From the NCBI GenBank assembly GCA_046756445.1, contig JBHHWI010000136.1, forward strand, positions 1 through 7,014: a stretch of 7,014 nucleotides of DNA, in the 5' to 3' direction. The notes beneath the pieces are model-generated. The model saw only the letters and a list, made by a program, of their open reading frames with translations, had not been told where the DNA came from and made no database searches. Origin of the DNA: JACZWL01 sp046756445. Lineage in GTDB: Bacteria > Pseudomonadota > Gammaproteobacteria > Steroidobacterales > Woeseiaceae. Below, piece after piece: positions 1-5,639 of this stretch. The translations under genes and the position numbers were made by a program. Each line of letters starts with the position of its first letter. Positions within the stretch are counted from its first letter, which is position 1.

Positions 1-80
1 TGCCGGCCGCTTCGCTGCTACCGACGAAACGCGAAAGTTAGAAAAGTTAGGAAAGTTAGCTCCGGCACCCATGATTAATC
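1..80 (+). other. spoT leader, possibly with the tail of an upstream gene
   Basis: This is all of the window before spoT. Two forward frames could hold the last codons of a truncated upstream gene: one ends at TAG 39-41 (tail reads PAASLLPTKRES), the other at TAA 76-78. In gammaproteobacteria rpoZ (RNA polymerase omega) normally lies directly upstream of spoT, so an rpoZ tail is expected on context. Neither peptide is recognisable as omega, whose C-terminus is poorly conserved, so no gene is called. I see no convincing -35/-10 pair. The segment is dominated by a 9-bp tandem repeat and a palindrome, listed separately. No strong Shine-Dalgarno lies at the right distance from the spoT ATG at 81; the nearest purine run, AGGAAAG at 49-55, is too far upstream. 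Confidence 0.35.
34..60 (+). repeat. Three tandem copies of a 9-bp unit (AAAGTTAGN)
   Basis: Positions 34-42, 43-51 and 52-60 read AAAGTTAGA, AAAGTTAGG and AAAGTTAGC. The first eight bases are identical and only the ninth varies. The array ends 20 bases before the spoT ATG. Because the period is nine, each copy puts a TAG stop in the spoT frame (39-41, 48-50, 57-59), so translation cannot enter spoT in frame from further upstream. This supports ATG 81 as the earliest possible ATG start. Function is unknown: an array of protein-binding half-sites, a slippage-prone micro-repeat or chance are all possible. Confidence 0.85.
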
Positions 81-84
81 ATGG
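69..84. promoter_or_regulatory. Perfect 16-bp palindrome covering the spoT start codon
   Basis: The sequence CCATGATTAATCATGG is its own reverse complement, centred between 76 and 77, and contains the spoT start codon at 81-83. As DNA it has the form of an operator for a dimeric regulator. As RNA, 69-74 and 79-84 can pair as a 6-bp stem with a UUAA loop, placing the start codon inside the stem. A second ATG (71-73), out of frame with spoT, is the mirror image. The core resembles the middle of a Fur box but is one base longer and lacks the flanking arms. The palindrome is directly visible; a regulatory role is inference. Confidence 0.45.
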
Positions 85-2240
85 ACTACGCCGCATCAAT
101 TCTTTCCAAGATCCCCGGCGCCTCATCGCGGCGCGACCGGGGACTGCGGCATTTGTTCGAAACCCTCAAGTCCTATATGCCTGCAGACCAGATCGAGCAG
201 GTCATGCATGCCTACGAATTCGGCGCCATAGCACACAAGGGGCAAACCCGCATGTCGGGCGAGCCCTTCATCTCCCATCCTGTCGCTGTCGCCCAGGAGC
301 TGGCGGACATGCATATGGACGCGCAGACCATTGCCGCGGCGATTCTCCATGATGTCGTCGAGGACACACCCACGACGATCGACGATATCGAAGAGCAGTT
401 CGGGCAGGAGATCTCAGCCCTGGTCGACGGCGTCAGTAAACTCGATCAGATGCACTTCACGAGTCGTGCCGAGGCGCAGGCGGAAAGTTTCCGCAAGATG
501 ATACTCGCGATGATCGAGGACATTCGCGTCATCCTCGTGAAACTTGCCGACCGGCTGCACAACATGCGCACACTCGACGCCATGCCCCGCGAAAAGCAGG
601 CGCGCATTGCCCGGGAAACGATCGAGATCTATGCGCCGATCGCGAACCGCCTCGGCATCAACCGCATGAAGGTCGATCTCGAGGAATTCGGCCTCCGCTA
701 TCTTTATCCCTTCCGTCACCGCGTGCTCGAAAACGCTTTGAAGAAATCCAAGGGAAATCAACGTCAGATCGTCAGGAAGATCTCGGAAGACCTGCAAAAA
801 CTCCTTGACGCCAACGACATCGAGGCTGCGGTTGTCGGCAGGGAGAAACATCTTTACAGCATTTACAAGAAGATGGCCGAGAAACAGCGCCTTCTAAGTG
901 ATGTTGTCGACGTATACGGTTTTCGCATTATCGTCGACGACGTCAACACCTGTTACAAAGTGCTTGGCCTGGTGCACGGCCTGTACAAGCCGATGCCCGG
1001 CCGGTTCAAGGATTACATCGCAATCCCGCGCATAAACGGTTATCAGTCTCTGCACACGACCCTGTTCGGCCCCAAAGGTCTACCGCTCGAGGTACAGATC
1101 CGGACCGTAGAGATGGACCGCGTCGCCGAATCGGGCGTTGCCGCGCACTGGCAATACAAAGCCGAAGACAAGTCGACCGCGACACCGCAACGGCGTGCCC
1201 GGGAGTGGCTGGCCCACCTCGTCGAGATTCAGCAGTCCGGAAGTTCAGAGGAATTTCTCGAGTCCGTCAAGGTCGACCTGTTTCCGGACAAGATTTACGT
1301 GTTTACGCCGAAAGGCGACATTATGCCGCTGCCCAAGGGCGCGACGACGGTCGACTTCGCCTACGCCGTACACACCGACATCGGCAACCGCTGCGTAGCT
1401 GCAAAGGTCGACCGTCACCTGGTGCCGCTCAGAACCCAGCTTCAGAACAGCCAGACAGTCGAGATTATTACGAGCCGGAGCGCCAAGCCGAATCCGAATT
1501 GGGTCACTTTCGTCGTTACCGCCAAGGCCAGGTCCGCGATTCGCCAGTACATGAAGAACATGCGGACGAGCGAATCGGTCGATCTGGGCAAGCGGCTGCT
1601 CGATCGCTCCCTGAAGGACGTTGGTTCATCTCTGCGCAAGGTGGGCAAGGTGCGGATGCGCGAGGCACTGGACGAGCTCGGTCTCGACAACACGAACGAA
1701 CTCTTCGAGCAACTCGGTCTCGGCGAGAGGCTCGCGCCGCTGACGGCGAGATTCCTGGTCGGTGTGACGGAAGACGGAGAACCCGAGCCCGCCGCTGCGA
1801 GCCTCGTCATTGCCGGCACCGAAGGCATTGTCGTCAGCTACGCCAGGTGCTGCTCGCCGATTCCCGGCGATGACGTCATGGGTCACCTGAGTGCCGGCAG
1901 GGGCATCGTGATTCACCGGAACTGTTGCGGCAACCTCATTAATTTCCGCAAACAGCCCGAAAAGTGGATTGCCGTGAGCTGGGAAGAAGATATAGACCGT
2001 GATTTCTCGACCCAGATTCAGGTGGATACGGAAAACAAGACAGGCGTACTGGCCGAAGTCGCCGCAACGATCGCCGATTCCGACTCGAACATCGAGGAAG
2101 TCGCCGTACTCGGCCGGCACGAAGACTGTTCCATGCTTTCGTTCCTCTTGCAGGTGAAAAACCGCACACACCTTGCGCGAATCATGCGAAACATACGCAA
2201 TATGAAGAATGTCATGCGTGTGTCGCGAGAGTGCGCCTGA
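81..2240 (+). CDS. spoT: Bifunctional (p)ppGpp synthetase/hydrolase SpoT (RelA/SpoT homologue)
   Basis: SpoT makes and degrades the stringent-response alarmones ppGpp and pppGpp in the cytoplasm. At 719 residues it is full length (E. coli SpoT is about 702). The HD hydrolase domain (about 45-200) has all expected residues: R57, H66, the HDVVED motif at 90-95, D157 and N161, so hydrolysis should be active. The synthetase domain (about 250-365) has D277, the RFKD motif at 308-311 (the basic RxKD form typical of bifunctional enzymes rather than RelA), GYQSLHTT at 320-327 and E337. A TGS domain spans about 397-460. A zinc-finger-like/RIS region follows with C590, C591, H612 and C616, then a C-terminal ACT domain (about 645-719). 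ATG 81 is the first ATG after four in-frame stops. It adds about 20 residues before the point where E. coli SpoT begins, so ATG 177 or a nearby alternative start is possible. ridA follows after 16 bases. Confidence 0.97.
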   Translation: MDYAASILSKIPGASSRRDRGLRHLFETLKSYMPADQIEQVMHAYEFGAIAHKGQTRMSGEPFISHPVAVAQELADMHMDAQTIAAAILHDVVEDTPTTIDDIEEQFGQEISALVDGVSKLDQMHFTSRAEAQAESFRKMILAMIEDIRVILVKLADRLHNMRTLDAMPREKQARIARETIEIYAPIANRLGINRMKVDLEEFGLRYLYPFRHRVLENALKKSKGNQRQIVRKISEDLQKLLDANDIEAAVVGREKHLYSIYKKMAEKQRLLSDVVDVYGFRIIVDDVNTCYKVLGLVHGLYKPMPGRFKDYIAIPRINGYQSLHTTLFGPKGLPLEVQIRTVEMDRVAESGVAAHWQYKAEDKSTATPQRRAREWLAHLVEIQQSGSSEEFLESVKVDLFPDKIYVFTPKGDIMPLPKGATTVDFAYAVHTDIGNRCVAAKVDRHLVPLRTQLQNSQTVEIITSRSAKPNPNWVTFVVTAKARSAIRQYMKNMRTSESVDLGKRLLDRSLKDVGSSLRKVGKVRMREALDELGLDNTNELFEQLGLGERLAPLTARFLVGVTEDGEPEPAAASLVIAGTEGIVVSYARCCSPIPGDDVMGHLSAGRGIVIHRNCCGNLINFRKQPEKWIAVSWEEDIDRDFSTQIQVDTENKTGVLAEVAATIADSDSNIEEVAVLGRHEDCSMLSFLLQVKNRTHLARIMRNIRNMKNVMRVSRECA

Positions 2241-2247
2241 CGAACAC

Positions 2248-2252
2248 GGAGA
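2248..2252 (+). promoter_or_regulatory. Ribosome binding site of ridA
   Basis: GGAGA lies four bases before the ATG at 2257 and is the clearest Shine-Dalgarno among the five genes. It decides the ridA start. The frame is also open upstream to an ATG at 2209, but that would add 16 residues overlapping the spoT end, with no family resemblance. Confidence 0.75.
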
Positions 2253-2256
2253 ACAT

Positions 2257-2637
2257 ATGGACAAGCAGGCGATTTGGACCGATAACGCGCCTTGTGCGAT
2301 CGGCGCTTACTCTCAGGCCGTCAGGGCCGGGGAATTCGTATTCATTTCCGGCCAGATACCTCTCGATCCCTCCACCATGGAGATCGTCGATGGCGATTTC
2401 GAGATCCGGGCCCGGCGCGTGTTTGATAACTTGAGCGCCATTGTCGCCGCAGCGGGCGGAGAATTGGACCGGGTCGTGAAGCTCACGATCTATCTTACTG
2501 ACCTCGAGAACTTCACGACGGTAAACAGGGTCATGGCAGATTACTTCGCCGAACCCTATCCGGCGCGGGCCGCATTGGGCGTTGCTGCGCTTCCCAAGGG
2601 CGCCGATGTCGAGGCCGAGGCGATTCTCGCGGTGTGA
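2257..2637 (+). CDS. ridA: RidA family enamine/imine deaminase (YjgF/YER057c/UK114 family)
   Basis: RidA hydrolyses reactive 2-aminoacrylate and related enamine/imine intermediates released by PLP enzymes such as threonine/serine dehydratase, protecting other PLP enzymes from damage. The 126-residue product matches the usual length (E. coli RidA is 128) and should form the family's trimer. Visible hallmarks are AIGAYSQ at 14-20, SGQIPLDP at 31-38, the central V-K-x-T-I-Y-L-x-D-L segment, and YPAR at 101-104 with R104, equivalent to the catalytic R105 of E. coli. E119 matches E120. This marks it as the deaminase-competent RidA type rather than an Rid paralogue lacking the arginine. One small oddity is IGAYSQ where IGPYSQ is common. 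The stop codon overlaps the recG start by four bases, suggesting coupled translation. The position directly after spoT is known from several gammaproteobacteria. Confidence 0.94.
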   Translation: MDKQAIWTDNAPCAIGAYSQAVRAGEFVFISGQIPLDPSTMEIVDGDFEIRARRVFDNLSAIVAAAGGELDRVVKLTIYLTDLENFTTVNRVMADYFAEPYPARAALGVAALPKGADVEAEAILAV

Positions 2638-4709
2638 CCAGCTTCGATTCACCGCTAACCGCTCTCAGGGGCGTCGGCCCCGCAATCGATCAGAAGCTTG
2701 CCCGTCTCGGCCTCCGCAGGGTCGGGGATCTTTTGTTTCTGTTGCCCAACCGTTACGAGGACCGAACAAGCCTCGTCAAGATCGGCGCATTACAGCCGGG
2801 CACCCGGCGCCTCGTTAGCGGCGAGGTATTGTTGTCCGAAGTCGTCTATCGTGGCCGCCGAAATCTTCTTGTCAGGGTAGGCGACGGTACCGGCCAGCTG
2901 ACGCTCAGGTTTTTTCATTTTTCGAAACCGCAGGAGAAACAGTTTCGAAAAGGGGCCGTGCTCAGTTGCTTTGGCGATGTCCGAACCGGCCCCGTCGGCC
3001 TGGAGATGGTGCACCCGGAATACCGGGTTCTGCAGGAGGGTCAGAATCCGGTCCTGAGCGATTCGCTCACGCCGGTCTACCCGACTACCGAGGGCCTGCA
3101 ACAGGGCCGGCTGCGCAGCCTTGCGGGCCAGGCCCTGGACATCGGCAGGTCCTCTCCGCCAGAGGAATTATTACCCGATGCCCTCCGCCGGAAGTACGAC
3201 ATGCCCGGACTGTTCGATGCGCTTGTCTACCTGCATCAACCACCGCCGGATGCGGACCTGGCAAGTATCGAAGCCGGCAGGCATCCCTGCCAGCAACGCC
3301 TGGCGTTCGAAGAGCTACTCGCGCATTACCTGAGCCTGCGGAATCTTCGCGATATTGCCAGGACCGAAGGTGCGGCCGTACTGAATCGGGGGTCGCAATT
3401 GGTTGAACGGTTCATCGACGGGCTGCCGTACGGCCTGACAGCCGCACAGCGAAGGGTGGTCGGCGAGATTGCCAGGGACATTGCCACGCCCTATCCGATG
3501 CTGCGGCTGATCCAGGGTGATGTCGGCTCCGGCAAGACCGTCGTCGCCGCTATCGCCTGCCTGCACGCCATAGCGAGTGGCGTACAGGCCGCGATCATGG
3601 CACCGACAGAACTTCTTGCCGAGCAGCATTTGCGAAACTTCTGCGACTGGTTTTCTCCGCTCGGCATCAGACCTGCCTGGTTGAGCGGCAGCCAGCGCCA
3701 GAAGGAACGACGCGAATCGCTCGAATCCATCGCAAATGGCGACGCATCGCTCGTCGTCGGCACTCATGCGCTTTTCCAGGAGGGCGTCACGTTCAAGCAC
3801 CTGGCGCTCGTCGTTATCGACGAACAGCATCGCTTCGGCGTGCATCAGCGCATGGCACTGCGCGAGAAAGGCGAACAGGGAAGCGGACATCCGCATCAGC
3901 TCGTCATGACTGCAACGCCGATACCGAGAACGCTTGCCATGGCCGCCTACGCCGATCTCGACACATCCATAATCGACGAGATGCCGCCGGGCCGGCAGCC
4001 CGTGCGCACCGTCGCGATGCCGGATACCCGGCGCGATGAAGTCGTCGACCACGTCCGCTCATCATGCAAGGCCGGCCACCAGGCATATTGGGTCTGCCCG
4101 CTGATCGAAGAATCCGATGTGCTCGATTACCAGGCCGCCGAAGCAAGTCACAAGATGCTCGCAGACGCGCTGCCGGACCTGCGGGTCGGCCTCGTGCACG
4201 GCCGCATGAAGCCGGCGGAAAAGGACAGGCTGATGCGTGAATTCAAGGCCGGCGAGATACACGTGCTGGTCGCGACAACCGTAATCGAGGTCGGCGTCGA
4301 CGTTCCCGCCGCCACGCTGATGATCGTCGAGAACGCCGAGCGCATGGGGCTGTCCCAGCTGCACCAGCTCCGCGGCCGGGTAGGGCGTGGCACCGGCCAA
4401 AGCCATTGCGTCATGCTGTACAGGCCGCCATTGGGGGACCTTGCCCGCAACCGCCTGGCGGTCCTTCGCGACACCAACGACGGCTTTGTCGTTGCCCAGA
4501 GAGATCTCGAGCTCCGCGGTCCCGGTGAGCTCCTCGGCACCCGGCAGACCGGGCTGCCGCAGTACCGGATCGCCGATCTCGTTCGCGACGCCGGCCTTTT
4601 GCCGAAGGTGCAGCTTGCTGCAGAATCGATTCGAGGATCGTCGAGCCTTATTGGAGACGAGATTGTCCGTCGCTGGCTCGGCGATGCAGGACGATACGGT
4701 AAGGTCTGA
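2634..4709 (+). CDS. recG: ATP-dependent DNA helicase RecG
   Basis: RecG is a monomeric double-strand DNA translocase that regresses stalled replication forks and remodels branched structures such as Holliday junctions, D-loops and R-loops. The product has 691 residues (E. coli 693) and aligns along the whole length. The N-terminal wedge/OB domain (about 1-155) includes LRGVG at 11-15, LLPNRYEDRT at 36-45 and MVHPEYRV at 125-132. The helicase core has Walker A GDVGSGKT at 295-302, APTELLAEQH at 323-332, DEQH at 396-399, TATPIPRT at 426-433, ATTVIEVGVDVP at 547-558 and QLRGRVGR at 578-585. The RecG-specific TRG motif region, RGPGELLGTRQTG, follows at 628-640. The GTG start overlaps the ridA stop as GTGA, with only a weak GAGG 13 bases upstream, so reinitiation by ribosomes ending ridA is likely. 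No in-frame ATG lies near the family N-terminus, which supports GTG. Confidence 0.97.
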   Translation: MTSFDSPLTALRGVGPAIDQKLARLGLRRVGDLLFLLPNRYEDRTSLVKIGALQPGTRRLVSGEVLLSEVVYRGRRNLLVRVGDGTGQLTLRFFHFSKPQEKQFRKGAVLSCFGDVRTGPVGLEMVHPEYRVLQEGQNPVLSDSLTPVYPTTEGLQQGRLRSLAGQALDIGRSSPPEELLPDALRRKYDMPGLFDALVYLHQPPPDADLASIEAGRHPCQQRLAFEELLAHYLSLRNLRDIARTEGAAVLNRGSQLVERFIDGLPYGLTAAQRRVVGEIARDIATPYPMLRLIQGDVGSGKTVVAAIACLHAIASGVQAAIMAPTELLAEQHLRNFCDWFSPLGIRPAWLSGSQRQKERRESLESIANGDASLVVGTHALFQEGVTFKHLALVVIDEQHRFGVHQRMALREKGEQGSGHPHQLVMTATPIPRTLAMAAYADLDTSIIDEMPPGRQPVRTVAMPDTRRDEVVDHVRSSCKAGHQAYWVCPLIEESDVLDYQAAEASHKMLADALPDLRVGLVHGRMKPAEKDRLMREFKAGEIHVLVATTVIEVGVDVPAATLMIVENAERMGLSQLHQLRGRVGRGTGQSHCVMLYRPPLGDLARNRLAVLRDTNDGFVVAQRDLELRGPGELLGTRQTGLPQYRIADLVRDAGLLPKVQLAAESIRGSSSLIGDEIVRRWLGDAGRYGKV

Positions 4710-4722
4710 TAATCTTCGCAGA

Positions 4723-5634
4723 ATGAACAAAGGGCAGGCGCAACGCAGCTTAATTCCCGGCTTTGTCAGTCAGCTTGCGAATTACGTCCGGTTGATGAGA
4801 CTCGACAAGCCGATCGGAATCTGGCTTTTGTTATGGCCGACACTCTGGGCGCTATGGCTCGCCGGACAAGGGCACCCCGACGGCGGCGTGTTCGTGGTGT
4901 TTATGCTCGGCGTCGTCATCATGCGCTCGGCGGGTTGCGTACTTAACGACTTTGCCGACAGGAAAATTGACCCTTACGTGAAACGAACGCGTGATCGCCC
5001 GATCGCCTCCGGCGCCGTCGCGCCGATTGAGGCGCTCACGCTTTTCACGGCACTTGCGCTGATGGCGATCGGTCTTGCGGCCATGCTCAACAGGCAGGCG
5101 CAGCTGCTCGCCGTCATCGCTGCCGGACTGACGGTCGTTTATCCATTTATCAAACGGTTTCTTACGATTCCGCAATTCGTGCTTGGCGCAGCCTTCGGTT
5201 GGGCAGTGCCGATGGCCTTCGCCGCGCAGACCGGGCACACGCCACAGCTCGCATGGCTCGTGTTCGGCACCGCACTGGTGTGGGCGGTTATCTACGATAC
5301 TTTCTATGCCATGGCAGACCGTGAAGACGACCTGAAAATCGGTGTCAAGTCTACGGCCATTTTGTTCGGCGACGCCGATCTCTTCGTCATCGGCGGCCTG
5401 CAGGTCCTCATGCTGGTGGCGCTCGTCCTGATCGGTAACATGGCCGGGCTGGGGGCCTGGTATTACCTTGCCGTCTTCTTTGCGGCGGTACTGATGGGAT
5501 ATCACCAATGGCGTGCCCGGAACCGGGACCCGGCAAGCTGCTTCAACGTTTTTCTCCATAACCACTACATAGGCATGACGGTGTTCATCGGCATAGTTGC
5601 CCACTATACGTTCAGTCCCGCGGTTCCCGTCTAG
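4723..5634 (+). CDS. ubiA: 4-hydroxybenzoate polyprenyltransferase UbiA
   Basis: UbiA is an integral inner-membrane enzyme that transfers the polyprenyl tail from polyprenyl diphosphate to C3 of 4-hydroxybenzoate, an early committed step of ubiquinone synthesis. The 303-residue product (E. coli 290) is hydrophobic, with about eight or nine membrane helices. It has both aspartate-rich motifs that bind Mg-diphosphate: NDFADRKID at 75-83 and YDTFYAMADREDD at 191-203. DKPIGIWLLLWPTLWALW at 28-45, KRTRDRPIASG at 87-97, LGAAFGWAVPMAFAA at 154-168 and IGVKSTAILFG at 206-216 are typical of the proteobacterial 4-hydroxybenzoate enzyme rather than of menaquinone or heme prenyltransferases. ATG 4723 is 13 bases after recG and gives the expected N-terminus. 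ATG 4684, inside recG, would add 13 residues and cannot be excluded. No good Shine-Dalgarno precedes either. ubiC, often the upstream partner, is not present here. Confidence 0.96.
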   Translation: MNKGQAQRSLIPGFVSQLANYVRLMRLDKPIGIWLLLWPTLWALWLAGQGHPDGGVFVVFMLGVVIMRSAGCVLNDFADRKIDPYVKRTRDRPIASGAVAPIEALTLFTALALMAIGLAAMLNRQAQLLAVIAAGLTVVYPFIKRFLTIPQFVLGAAFGWAVPMAFAAQTGHTPQLAWLVFGTALVWAVIYDTFYAMADREDDLKIGVKSTAILFGDADLFVIGGLQVLMLVALVLIGNMAGLGAWYYLAVFFAAVLMGYHQWRARNRDPASCFNVFLHNHYIGMTVFIGIVAHYTFSPAVPV

Positions 5635-5639
5635 CCCGA

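Noticed and set aside
1..41. Definite rpoZ 3' end
   Set aside because: The expected position fits, but the 12 readable residues carry no recognisable omega-subunit sequence, and another frame could equally be the upstream gene.
69..84. The palindrome as a Fur box
   Set aside because: The core resembles the centre of the 19-bp Fur consensus, but the spacing is even rather than odd and the GATA/TATC outer arms are absent.
1626..2264. Reverse-strand open frame (212 codons) opposite the spoT 3' end
   Set aside because: It is a shadow of the zinc-finger/ACT coding region, with no independent support.
3315..4052. Reverse-strand open frame (245 codons) opposite recG
   Set aside because: It lies opposite the conserved helicase core, with no family resemblance and no ribosome binding context worth noting.
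4387..4722. Upstream in-frame extension of ubiA deep into recG
   Set aside because: The frame is merely open inside recG. The extended residues do not look like UbiA, whose normal N-terminus is matched from about 4723.
4852..5604. Reverse-strand open frame (250 codons) opposite ubiA
   Set aside because: The translation is rich in H, R, D and E as expected for the complement of hydrophobic membrane-protein codons. No domain is seen.
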